From JABWBD01 sp040768665 (GTDB lineage: Bacteria > Planctomycetota > Planctomycetia > Pirellulales > Thermoguttaceae): 35,588 nucleotides of DNA. The notes under the pieces were generated by a model, which made no database searches, was not told the DNA's origin, and saw only the letters and a list, made by a program, of their open reading frames with translations. Both the position numbers and the translations under genes were made by a program. Positions 15,901-22,965 of the stretch are shown here, one piece after another. The stretch is taken from contig JAXGMN010000088.1 of the NCBI GenBank assembly GCA_040768665.1, positions 1 to 35,588 on the forward strand, given 5' to 3'. Every line of letters starts with the position of its first letter. Position 1 is the first letter of the stretch.

Positions 15901-17159
15901 TGGCCGCCGATGCGCCGGCCGAATTGGGGATGCCGAATCATGTCGGCCTCAACACCGAGCGAATCGCCCGCGAGTTGACAGGAAAGGGAACCAAGCCTGG
16001 AGAGAGCCGGGAACTGGCCCTCGTGCGGATCTTCGGAGCGCAAACCGGGATGTACGGCACGGGCGTCGGCGGGCTGGTGCAGTCTTCCGGCCGGTGGTCG
16101 CAGCAGAACGAGGTGGCCGATCAGTATCTCCAGCGAATGTCGTTCGCCTATTCCGGCGGCGGCTGGTCTCAACCGGCACGCGAGCTTTTTGCGCAACAGC
16201 TTCGCGGCGTGCAGGGGGTCGTCCACGGCCGCAGCAGCAACCTCTACGGCATCATGGACCTGACGGAGAACTTCGAGTACCAGGGAGCCTTGGCACTCGC
16301 CGTCGAGCAGCTCGATGGCAAGCAGCCCGACCTGTATGTCAACGACCTGGTGCAGGGCCAGCGTGTGATGAGCGGGCGGGAGGCCGTCGTCCTGGAACTC
16401 TTGAGCCGCTATCACAATCCCGAGTTCATCGAAGCGATGGTCAGCGAGGGGTACGACGGGGCGAAATACTTCAGCCGCATCGCCGACAACCAGTTCGGCT
16501 GGGATGTCGTCAGCGATGCGATCACCGCCGACGACTGGAAGAAGTATGCCGAGATCTATCTCGAGGACAAGCACCAGTTGGGACTTCGCGAGTTTTTCGA
16601 CCAGCACAATCCCCATGCGCTCGAGAACATCGCCTCGCGGGTCTTGGAGACGCATCGCAAGGGTCTCCAGGAACTCGACGGCAAGACGCTCGAATTGGCG
16701 GCGCGTGTTTACGTGGAGACGATTGCCCAACACGGCGCCGCCTGCACGTCGCACATCTGCGACGGTGCAGAGCTGAACACGATGGCCGAGGAGCTCGCCG
16801 AGGCGTCCGGTCAGCTTGCCGAGGGCATGCTGGATCGGTTCCGCCGGCAACTGCTTCGCACGGGCAACACCGAGTTGGCCCAAGCGATGGCGCCGGCCGG
16901 CGCTTCCGACCTGCCTGCCGCGGCGCCGCAAGCGGTGGAAGGCCAGGTTCTGACGCCTCCTCAGCCGCTTCCCAGCCCACCCGCGGCTGCCGCCGGCGCG
17001 CCGCAGCAGCCGGCGGCACTTGCCACCGAGCACGCCGCGGCTTCGGAGACAACGGAACCGCGAGGAGATCGGCACTGGTTGTCGACGGCATTGGTGGCGG
17101 GCCTCTGTTTCCTGGTGTTTGCCTCCGGCATGCTCGCGCGCGCGCTCCACAATCGGTAG
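12975..17159 (+). CDS. Exported, membrane-anchored CobN/HmuS-like tetrapyrrole chelatase
   Basis: A 1394-residue protein with GGAGAGG before ATG 12975. CobN features along the chain: VHLGRHGTLEFLPGK at about residue 594 (H-x-G-x-H-G metal/tetrapyrrole motif, His595 and His599), LPNLYPYIVDGIGEA with PPLTETGLYGEL, GLDGRFIPVGPPGDPL with DIFPTGRN, NTLIRTHGALEAEIL, and LGRPRVDVVMTVTGMYRDSFP. Unlike cytoplasmic CobN of cobalamin synthesis, it has an N-terminal export helix (residues 37-56, LLTAALLIVAVIVPSLAVSQ), a Pro/Ala-rich linker near 1305-1365, and a C-terminal helix (1368-1388) with a short basic tail, so the catalytic part should be periplasmic. No CobS, CobT or other cobalamin genes are nearby. 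Bacteroidetes HmuS, a CobN-like protein from heme-uptake operons with similar ExbB-like and DUF2149 partners, is the best analogue I know. I infer proton-driven metal insertion into, or removal from, a porphyrin or corrin. Confidence 0.85.
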   Translation: MFRTIRAGSEITWPRVQEISASVDCRGPSSKTRPAIRLLTAALLIVAVIVPSLAVSQEPTRKIASGQPVKMAVLAEAVHTPVFVRAYDRFRKQHGTDKLALDLWIEQEWAESPRALEFDKYDIILALRCSIPGLEKAVATAAEKGTWVVSHSDLKYQDIAVLIDDLPDIASYYRQRGVSNMVGLLEKVCEKFKVPGVKAALPSPSPIEGIYHPDAGDVFADAESYWKWYSSRPGFNADAPKIGIFVYNTLYLNEETDFFTQLIRTVEEAGANPVLGFWFLPVGEDNTAASPVLRFFAGVDVLMTSSFRLIQEKQRHYEELQKLDVPVLNSIILNITQEEWQQSRQGLPASTLLSSIVNPELSGLIEPTVIAAREQVTNPETNQRYFRSVVLDENLQWQIRRALAWAGLRRTAPADRRVAILYYNHSGGKQNVGASYLNVTASLERILEDLGRRGYRIEGKIDRQAVVDSIRAVGRNVGQWAPGELDLLVEKGAILWPLESYLAYYDRLPEEVRRQISQQWGQPPGDVMTVSRDGRRWFVLPAFQVGNVLLAPQPARASSQKHASLYHDPLTWPTHQYLAFYFWLKHEWQAAAVVHLGRHGTLEFLPGKSCGLGWDDPSSIVLGELPNLYPYIVDGIGEAVAAKRRGQAVILTHATPPLTETGLYGELARLQELTNHYARAHDQQQAGLQAEYYQSILKLAGELGYQPREDCEHIDGQEQSSALGSAEDRAVHLIEHWLADVQSQSGPRGLHTFGEAYSPEATADMLPRMFRDEFQALRDGGLEAAEEKVWLATAAGAETPAPPAGDKAETRAVIETAAWHMRHNQELDFLARGLDGRFIPVGPPGDPLSNPDIFPTGRNQYQYNSAKLPTREAWKVGKRMAEETLEIHRRRYGDYPGKLSVTLWANTLIRTHGALEAEILCFLGVEPVWNSRGDLEDVKLITPLGRPRVDVVMTVTGMYRDSFPDKMLLLDKAVRLAADAPAELGMPNHVGLNTERIARELTGKGTKPGESRELALVRIFGAQTGMYGTGVGGLVQSSGRWSQQNEVADQYLQRMSFAYSGGGWSQPARELFAQQLRGVQGVVHGRSSNLYGIMDLTENFEYQGALALAVEQLDGKQPDLYVNDLVQGQRVMSGREAVVLELLSRYHNPEFIEAMVSEGYDGAKYFSRIADNQFGWDVVSDAITADDWKKYAEIYLEDKHQLGLREFFDQHNPHALENIASRVLETHRKGLQELDGKTLELAARVYVETIAQHGAACTSHICDGAELNTMAEELAEASGQLAEGMLDRFRRQLLRTGNTELAQAMAPAGASDLPAAAPQAVEGQVLTPPQPLPSPPAAAAGAPQQPAALATEHAAASETTEPRGDRHWLSTALVAGLCFLVFASGMLARALHNR

Positions 17160-17238
17160 AATACGGAGTGGTAACCCCGTCCCTTATTTGCGCGACCGCG
17201 GTCAGAACCACCTCGCTTACGAGGCTACTGAAAACAAC

Positions 17239-17350
17239 GGCCCGCCAAGAGTTCAAGAAGCAGAGCAGCCCGGCTGTTGGCCATCCGATTCCCGTGACGT
17301 CTGGCCGTTGCCCGATGGTAGCAGCCGGGCTGCTTGATGTTCTGGCGGGT
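17239..17350. repeat. Imperfect inverted repeat after the CobN-like gene
   Basis: The inner arms AGCAGCCCGGCTG (17264-17276) and CAGCCGGGCTGCT (17322-17334) are perfect complements of 13 bases. Outside them, CCCGCCAAGAGTTCAAG and its near-complement CTTGATGTTCTGGCGGG extend the pairing, with a small insertion in the left arm. The loop is 45 bases. It lies between the converging CobN-like and bacterioferritin genes and may be a dispersed palindromic element or a bidirectional transcript end; there is no T-tract. Confidence 0.55.
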
Positions 17351-17413
17351 GGCTGACAGAAAAAGGTGAAGCCGTTCCAGGCAACGTGCTTTGAGCCGGC
17401 CGGTGGACGGACG

Positions 17414-17908
17414 TCACTCCGCTGCGCCGCCTGCTTCGCCACCCGGGGTAAACGATTGCAGGGCCAGGTAGCTGGGACCGAAACGCTTGATGTTGTCGAG
17501 TTGCTTGTCGAATTCGTCGAAGTGCGACTCCTCGTCGTTCACCAGCGACTCGAACATCTGCTTGGTGGCCGAGTCGGCATTGGCGCCGGCGTCCAGGGCG
17601 AACTGGTTGTAGATTCCGACGGCTTCCTGCTCCATCTTGGCTGCCAGTTTGAGGATCTCCTGCGGGTCGTCGATCTTGGTCACGCCGCCCGCGGCCACCA
17701 TTTCGACGTCGCCTTTGAGGAAAAGGATCCGCTCGGCGAGCGTCTCGACATGGCCCATCTCGACGATTGCGATGCGTCGAAACATGGCAGAAAGCGGACC
17801 GAAGCCCTGATCGTCGAGGTGGAAATGCCAGTACATGTACTGGTGGACCGCCTGCAACTCGTCAGCCACGGCGCGGTTCAACAAATCGATACTCTTCTGG
17901 GTGTCCAT
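17414..17908 (-). CDS. bfr: Bacterioferritin
   Basis: A 164-residue four-helix-bundle iron storage protein, close to the usual length of about 158. The di-iron ferroxidase residues are present: Glu17 (ADELQAVHQY), Glu50 and His53 (IVEMGHVE), Glu93 (KMEQEAVGIY), Glu126 and His129 (DEESHF). Met51 occupies the position of the heme ligand Met52 of E. coli Bfr, so heme binding between subunit pairs is likely. The segment AERILFLKGDVE is also typical. Bfr oxidises Fe(II), stores it as ferric mineral, and uses its heme to release it. It sits tail-to-tail with the CobN-like operon, in keeping with an iron/heme theme. A GAAGGGA site precedes ATG 17908. No clear Fur box is visible upstream. Confidence 0.93.
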   Translation of the reverse strand: MDTQKSIDLLNRAVADELQAVHQYMYWHFHLDDQGFGPLSAMFRRIAIVEMGHVETLAERILFLKGDVEMVAAGGVTKIDDPQEILKLAAKMEQEAVGIYNQFALDAGANADSATKQMFESLVNDEESHFDEFDKQLDNIKRFGPSYLALQSFTPGGEAGGAAE

Positions 17909-18256
17909 ATGGAAGTCCCTTCGCCGGATTGGTTAGTTGAAAGGTGACATTATGACGTTGCGGAGGTGCCGTGACAAGTATGCAGGAACGGGCTTGTCTG
18001 TCGGGGTCAATAGTGCGTAAGGACATGCAATCGTGAGTTCACGGTGCTTTCCAGGACAGCCATCTCTGCGTTGGGGACGCTCATGTGGCTGGCGGAGCTT
18101 CCGCAAGTCGCGTATTTCGGGCCAGCCGATACAGGCCACTTGGCGGGGTGCCGCTGGATGACTTCTGAAAGCTGCTGCGGTCGTTGGCGAAATCGAGGGG
18201 ACATTCTACTTCTGCGAGCGGAGAGCAGACAGCTTATTCTTCCCCCACCAATATTC
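17909..18256. other. Gap between bacterioferritin and the YXWGXW gene
   Basis: About 350 bases holding the bacterioferritin promoter region and the 3' trailer of the YXWGXW gene, both leftward. I see no convincing gene, hairpin or operator. Confidence 0.5.
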
Positions 18257-20257
18257 TCACCGACCGCGCCCTCTGCTCGGCGAGCCGCCACGCGAGCTAT
18301 TCGATGAGCCAGAGCTGATGCGCCCGCTGCCGCCTCCGCGAAAGCTGGGTGTCGAAGACCGACTGCTTCCGGTTCCGCCAAGGCTGGGTGTCGAAGACCG
18401 ACTGCTTCCGGTTCCGCCAAGGCTGGGCGTAAAAGACCGACTGCTTCTGATCGCGCCGAAGTTGGGCGTCGTAGACCGACTGCTTCGGGTTCCGCCGATG
18501 CTGGGCGTCGACGACGGGCTGCTTGTGGTTCCGTCAAAGCTAGGCGTCGTAGACGCGCTGCTTGGTGTTCCGCCAAGGCTGGGCGTTGACGTCCGGGAGG
18601 ATCCGCCAAGGAATTGACGTGTCGTGGGACCCGTTACTCCGACACCGAACTGCGGCATGGTCCTCGAGGTGGCGGGGCCGCGCTCGAGATCGGGAGTTCG
18701 GACGGAGCGCTGCGAGCTAGGGCCGACGCTCGGTTCCTGTCCGCTCAGCCCCGGGGCAGTTCCCGGCATGCGGACGGAAGGAGGACGGTGAACATCGGCC
18801 GTCCTCCGATCCATCCGGGCTTGCGTCTCGCGCAGGCCGGACCGTTGTGCCCAATCGGGCCGGCGAGCGGCGTTTGAACCAGACAGATCGAGCCGGCGGG
18901 TTGCGGCGGTAGCCGCTGGGCGAACCTCGCGCTGCTCGGTGATTTGCGTGGAGGGGAGGCTCCACCGTTGCGAGCGCGGAACACGCGTATCGCCGCCGGT
19001 GAATTCGTGCGATCCCTTCCGCTCGAACTGCTGCCGCTGGACAGCGAACTCGCGCATGCGTGTGCCCGCTTGCGCGAAACGGGCAGTTTGTCCTTTGTCG
19101 GGTCCGCGGAAGGAGCCGAATTTGCCCCCCTCGATCGCCTCCCGCCACGAGTGCGCGAAGGCCCCGCGGTCGAATTCTTCGCGGCCCACTTTGTCCCGAT
19201 ATCGCCGCAGGTCCCGCTCGGTAGAGGGCGGGCGCAGATCGGGCCGTCGCGTCCAGCGGTCGAACTCGCGGTGGACCGAGCTTCGAAACGCGCCGATGCC
19301 GCCGGGGTAGGTGCGGCCATGGTGGACGAAGAGCGGATCATAGCCACGCCGATGTCCGTGGAACCGGTGCCAAGGACAAAAGCTTGGATTCCTCGCAGCA
19401 AACTGGAAGTAATTGCCAAAGTAGTAGTGGCGATGACCGGGCCATACCCAGAAGCTCCCCGATACGTTCCACGGCGAGATGTAAACCAGCGGGGAGAACC
19501 GAGAAACCACATAGCCCGGCCGGTGGAGTGGAAAGTAGTAAGGGGCGAACAGCCATCCACGGCTGGCAAGCGGATAGTCCCAGTAGCCCGCGGAAAACAC
19601 GCAGCCGTACGGGGTCCAAAGGTATCGGTCAGGTATCCACGCCCACTCGTCGTAGCCGATCGTCCAGTAGCCGGGCCTCCAGACGTAGCGCTGCTGCTGC
19701 CAGATCCAGCTTCCCGGAACCCAGAAGTGTTCCTCGGAAGTCGCAATGCTGGTCGGCCCGGTCTCGAGGCTGACGGGCGGCTCGGGCAGATAGAGGACTT
19801 CTTCCGCCGCGGCGCGGACCCAGGTGCCCGGCACCCACTGCCAGCCCGCAGCCGTTTCGGCCCAGTACCCGGGAAGCCAGCGTTGCGTGGGCGGAGGTTT
19901 GCGCCATCCGCCGCTTGTCCAAACAAAGTCCTCCAACTCGGGATCCCATCCCCAGTAGCCGGCAATCCAAACCAACTCCGAGTCGTCGGGCTGGACATCC
20001 GGCGGAACCTCTTCGATCGGTTCGGGCGGGGCGCGTTGAACCAGGATGGTCGGCTCGGGGTCCAGCGCGAACGGCTCGGCAAACGCCTCGTGAATGGGTC
20101 CTCGGTTCAGGGCTACCGGCTCGCTCGCCTGCTCCAACTGCGCCCGCAGATCGGCCTGCGGGAGCTCCGGCGTTGCGACCTCGGCTACCAACCGGGACGG
20201 CCGCGGCAGCATGAAGGCCCCAAGCAGGCCGACTAGGATGAACGTTCGATGAGACAT
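18257..20257 (-). CDS. Secreted YXWGXW-repeat envelope protein with Ser/Thr-rich repeat tail
   Basis: A 666-residue protein with an AGGGGG site before ATG 20257 and a signal peptide (MSHRTFILVGLLGAFMLP). Residues about 95-250 hold repeated aromatic motifs of the YXWGXW type: VWIAGYWGWD, RWLPGYW, WQWVPGTW, HFWVPGSWIW, YVWRPGYW, WAWIPDRYLW, FSAGYWDYP. The middle is Arg-, His- and Tyr-rich and probably disordered. The last 130 residues include seven tandem 13-residue units (TPSLGGTGSSRSS type), then a Ser/Gly/Arg tail. The charge (many Arg) suggests binding to nucleic acid, polysaccharide or the anionic envelope; this is inference. Such proteins are common in planctomycete secretomes, and their function is unknown. 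Confidence 0.82.
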   Translation of the reverse strand: MSHRTFILVGLLGAFMLPRPSRLVAEVATPELPQADLRAQLEQASEPVALNRGPIHEAFAEPFALDPEPTILVQRAPPEPIEEVPPDVQPDDSELVWIAGYWGWDPELEDFVWTSGGWRKPPPTQRWLPGYWAETAAGWQWVPGTWVRAAAEEVLYLPEPPVSLETGPTSIATSEEHFWVPGSWIWQQQRYVWRPGYWTIGYDEWAWIPDRYLWTPYGCVFSAGYWDYPLASRGWLFAPYYFPLHRPGYVVSRFSPLVYISPWNVSGSFWVWPGHRHYYFGNYFQFAARNPSFCPWHRFHGHRRGYDPLFVHHGRTYPGGIGAFRSSVHREFDRWTRRPDLRPPSTERDLRRYRDKVGREEFDRGAFAHSWREAIEGGKFGSFRGPDKGQTARFAQAGTRMREFAVQRQQFERKGSHEFTGGDTRVPRSQRWSLPSTQITEQREVRPAATAATRRLDLSGSNAARRPDWAQRSGLRETQARMDRRTADVHRPPSVRMPGTAPGLSGQEPSVGPSSQRSVRTPDLERGPATSRTMPQFGVGVTGPTTRQFLGGSSRTSTPSLGGTPSSASTTPSFDGTTSSPSSTPSIGGTRSSRSTTPNFGAIRSSRSFTPSLGGTGSSRSSTPSLGGTGSSRSSTPSFRGGGSGRISSGSSNSSRGGSPSRGRGR
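18314..18586 (-). repeat. Seven tandem copies of a 39-base unit inside the YXWGXW gene
   Basis: The unit (in-frame, 13 codons) encodes TPSLGGTGSSRSS and variants. Two neighbouring units are almost identical at the DNA level and the outer ones have diverged, the normal picture of a minisatellite that grows and shrinks by slippage or recombination. Because 39 is a multiple of three, copy-number change keeps the frame. Confidence 0.85.
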
Positions 20258-20757
20258 GATTTCCCCCTAACGGCCACGCAATGCGGCCCGACCGTCTGGT
20301 GCGAGTTGGTCGACAAGCTGTGACTGATGTCACGATCCGTTAGCAGTGCCAATGCCGTGCCATTGTGCCGCACGGAGCTGTCGCCGGTCAAGGATTCGGC
20401 GGCGGGCGATGGTGGAAGCCGCAAAAAAGAGCAAGAACAGGCAGGCGCCGGAGGCCGAGAGCGGAGCAGTGAGAATAGAAAAGACATAGGGAGAACTCGA
20501 GCCGCCGGGCGGTAGGCGCAATCCGATTGATGTCAATGGCGGTCGAATCGACGGCACCACTCGCCAGGGGCGGAAGAAAAGGGAGGTGCAGAGAACGCAG
20601 GTGACTGCGGAAGGCATTGCGGCGTTTCGCCTGCGAGCGCCGAAGTGTCAAGTCGACTGGTCGCCGAACGCGCAGACGAACTCGTATACTACTCAGCAGG
20701 GAGACGAACCGAGACGTTGACGGAGCCCATGGTATTGGGCGGCGCGGGGGCCGGCGG
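20258..20757. other. Intergenic region before the mobile palindrome
   Basis: About 500 bases upstream of the YXWGXW gene (leftward). Several short open frames exist on both strands, one with a single hydrophobic stretch (YVFSILTAPLSASGACLFLLF), but none has a good ribosome site or recognisable family. I call no gene here. Confidence 0.45.
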
Positions 20758-20760
20758 CTG

Positions 20761-20870
20761 GGCTGATAAAAACTTGATAAAAACGGGGACAGGCACCGCA
20801 ACTAATAGCGGTTTAGCCAGAGCGACCACACAAGATGTTGCGGAGCCAGTCCCCGTTTTTATCAGCCCAG
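20761..20870. mobile_element. 110-base palindromic mobile repeat, copy A, with 10-base target duplication
   Basis: Terminal inverted repeats read GGCTGATAAAAAC and GTTTTTATCAGCC. Inside them are a second pair, GATAAAAACGGGGACAGGC and its near-complement GCCAGTCCCCGTTTTTATC, and a unique centre with AATAGCGGTTTAGCC. Flanking bases 20751-20760 and 20871-20880 are the same ten bases (CCGGCGGCTG), as expected for a target-site duplication. Copy B at 23045-23154 differs at one base. It encodes no protein, so it must be moved by an enzyme encoded elsewhere: a MITE or REP-type element. Confidence 0.78.
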
Positions 20871-21019
20871 CCGGCGGCTGCGTAGCTGGGCGGACGCGGC
20901 GGATTCCAGACGCAATGCGAATCATTGACGAAGCGTCGGGTGTTGAATTAAGCTCGGGGCCATGGCACGAGTGATTGTCTCCGGAATGCCCCGCCATGGC
21001 CCAACAGGGTGAGCGAAAG

Positions 21020-22228
21020 ATGACGTCCATGAGAACGAGTTCTCTTTTGGTCTTCGGATGTTTGTTGACGACGGTTCTGTTCTGGGGCTCGTGGGCAAGC
21101 GCCGAGGGCTCGCCGCAGTTCGAAGAGACGATTCGACAGATGATGGAGAAGCATCACGCCGCCGGGTTGGCCGTGGCGGTGGTCAAGAATGGTGAGCTCG
21201 CCTACACGCGCTCGTTCGGGCACAAGGATCTGGAAACCAGCACACCCCTGTCCGACGGCAATATCTTCCGAATCGCCTCGATCTCAAAATCGTTCTCCGC
21301 CACCTCCGTGATGCAACTCGTCGAGAAAGGGAAGCTGAACCTGAGCGACAGCGTCGGCGACCTGGTCGGGTTCCCCGTCCGAAACCCAAAATTCCCCGAG
21401 ACGGCGATCACGCTCGCCATGCTGCTCTCGCATACCTCCAGCCTCAACGACAAGGAGGGCTACTTCCGCCTCGATGTCGTCAACCCCGCTGAAAACAAGA
21501 ACGCCGGCAACTGCTACAACGACTACCGGCCGGGGACGAAATTCCTCTACTGCAACCTGAACTTCAATCTCGTGGGAACGATCATCGAACGCGTGTCCGG
21601 CGAGCGGTTCGACCAGTACGTCAAGAAGCACATCCTCGACCCACTGCAATTGGACGGCGGATACCACGTCGGCGCCTTGGATGCGTCGCGGTTCGCCACG
21701 CTCTATTCGTTCGACGCGAAGCAGATAAAGCTCACCCCGTCTCCCGAAGCCTACGCACCCAGAACCGAGGAGATCGACCATTACCAGTTCGGTTACAGCA
21801 CACCTGTTTTCTCCCCGACCGGCGGCATGAAGATCTCCGCGAAAGACCTGGCCCGGTACATGACCATGCACATGAACTATGGCGAGCTGGGCGGCGTGAG
21901 AATCATCAGCGAAGCAAGCTCGATTACGATGCAGGAGCCCTTCCTGCCCTCAGGCCGCTACGGCCTGGCTCTGATGATCAAGAAGGACCTCATTCCCGGC
22001 AAAACCTTGATCGGCCACACCGGATCCGCGTACGGGCTCTACAGCATGATGTTTTTCGAACCGAAGGAGAAGTTCGGATTCGTCCTCATCACCAACGGCT
22101 GCGACGGCGCCAAGAGCGAAGGCTACGTCGCCCTTCTGAGAGACGCCGCCCGGCTGGCCTACGAGGAGTTGGTTCAGGAAGGACGCGAGGAGACAGGCAC
22201 ATTTTGCTCCGAAGACTCCGAAAAATGA
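21020..22228 (+). CDS. Exported serine hydrolase, class C beta-lactamase/penicillin-binding fold
   Basis: A 402-residue protein. I take ATG 21020 (GGTGAGCG upstream); ATG 21029 is also possible. A signal peptide follows (SSLLVFGCLLTTVLFWGSWASA). The active-site motifs are present in order: S-I-S-K (Ser87 nucleophile, Lys90), Y-C-N (Tyr177, Asn179) and H-T-G (333-335, the KTG equivalent), with GGMKISAKDLARYM between. This is the beta-lactamase class C/DD-peptidase/esterase family. H-T-G instead of K-T-G is common in the esterase and peptidase members, so a penicillin-hydrolysing role should not be assumed. The last residues (TGTFCSEDSEK) are encoded by a palindromic repeat at 22190-22237, which supplies the stop codon. 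Confidence 0.88.
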   Translation: MTSMRTSSLLVFGCLLTTVLFWGSWASAEGSPQFEETIRQMMEKHHAAGLAVAVVKNGELAYTRSFGHKDLETSTPLSDGNIFRIASISKSFSATSVMQLVEKGKLNLSDSVGDLVGFPVRNPKFPETAITLAMLLSHTSSLNDKEGYFRLDVVNPAENKNAGNCYNDYRPGTKFLYCNLNFNLVGTIIERVSGERFDQYVKKHILDPLQLDGGYHVGALDASRFATLYSFDAKQIKLTPSPEAYAPRTEEIDHYQFGYSTPVFSPTGGMKISAKDLARYMTMHMNYGELGGVRIISEASSITMQEPFLPSGRYGLALMIKKDLIPGKTLIGHTGSAYGLYSMMFFEPKEKFGFVLITNGCDGAKSEGYVALLRDAARLAYEELVQEGREETGTFCSEDSEK

Positions 22229-22237
22229 GCCAGTCCC
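22190..22237. repeat. REP-like hairpin at the 3' end of the serine hydrolase gene
   Basis: Arms 22190-22205 (GAGACAGGCACATTTT) and 22222-22237 (AAAATGAGCCAGTCCC) pair at 13 of 16 positions around a 16-base loop. The GACAGGC/GCCAGTCCC words are shared with the 110-base elements at 20761 and 23045, so this belongs to the same broad palindrome family. The hydrolase stop codon (22226-22228) lies inside the right arm, meaning the gene now ends in repeat sequence. Confidence 0.6.
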
Positions 22238-22257
22238 CGACGGTTTTGGGATAGGCT

Positions 22258-22881
22258 CTACGCGTTCTTGATCCGCAGCACGTCGAGCCACTTTGCCGCG
22301 CGATCGACGGGATACTGGCCGTGGTTGTTCTTGCTGCCGGCACACATCGCAAGTCCGATCAGGTACGGCTGATCCTGGTAATCGAACACGCCCGCGGCCG
22401 AGGACCAGGGAGTGGCCTTGCCGCCGTCTCCCGGCAACTTGACTTTCGCAAAGAACTTGGGAGGAAACCCCGCAGTGCTGATCTGACTCGGCCATTGCCG
22501 GATAACGGGGCGGTGCGATGCCACGACCCGGGCCAGACCCGGAACCACAGCTTCAAATAGTTCGCCAAACTGGTCCTGCGACGGAAGTTGACGCGCAACT
22601 CCAGCGGGAGCAAGCACGACGCCTGCAAGCCGCACGGGCACATTGAAGAAATCGAGCGCCGGGCCGCCGGCGGGAGGTCCGACTTGAGGAAGCGAGTTCA
22701 CATCGATCGGATGCTCCAGGTCGAGCGGCTCGATCTTCGGTCTTTTTCGTCGCAGCGCCTTGCGAAGAACGTAAAGCACGGCAAGCGCGACGACAGCAAT
22801 TACGATCCACGTCAAGAGGTTGGCTGGGAGATTGCCAGCCGCCTCCTCGATGGATCCGGGCAGATCGTTTGCGAAATCCAC
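22258..22881 (-). CDS. Membrane-anchored protein of unknown function
   Basis: A 207-residue protein with a GTG start at 22881, chosen because AAGGAG lies seven bases upstream. One helix near residues 23-40 (LLTWIVIAVVALAVLYVL) is followed by a basic patch (RKALRRKRPK), so the rest (about 165 residues) should be cytoplasmic. The soluble part has a regular alpha/beta look (ALDFFNVPVRLAGVVLAPAG, FFAKVKLPGDGGKATPWSSAAG, PYLIGLAMCAG) but no motif I can name. It may be planctomycete-specific. Confidence 0.72.
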   Translation of the reverse strand: MDFANDLPGSIEEAAGNLPANLLTWIVIAVVALAVLYVLRKALRRKRPKIEPLDLEHPIDVNSLPQVGPPAGGPALDFFNVPVRLAGVVLAPAGVARQLPSQDQFGELFEAVVPGLARVVASHRPVIRQWPSQISTAGFPPKFFAKVKLPGDGGKATPWSSAAGVFDYQDQPYLIGLAMCAGSKNNHGQYPVDRAAKWLDVLRIKNA

Positions 22882-22965
22882 CTGTCAGCTCCTTTCGGCA
22901 GGAAACGGTTGGAGTGGGGCATCGATCGTTGACGGTCGACTGGAAGAGATCGGGAAGACTGAGCG

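Noticed and set aside
13662..17150. A very long open frame (over 1100 codons) on the minus strand opposite the CobN-like gene
   Set aside because: It mirrors the high-GC codon pattern of the real gene, shows no domain, and the plus strand has clear CobN motifs throughout.
12975..17159. CobN as a cobalamin-biosynthesis enzyme
   Set aside because: It is exported and anchored, there are no CobS/CobT or other cob genes, and the partners are ExbB-like and DUF2149.
20330..20617. A possible small membrane protein on the minus strand
   Set aside because: It has one hydrophobic stretch but no ribosome site, and surrounding residues look random.
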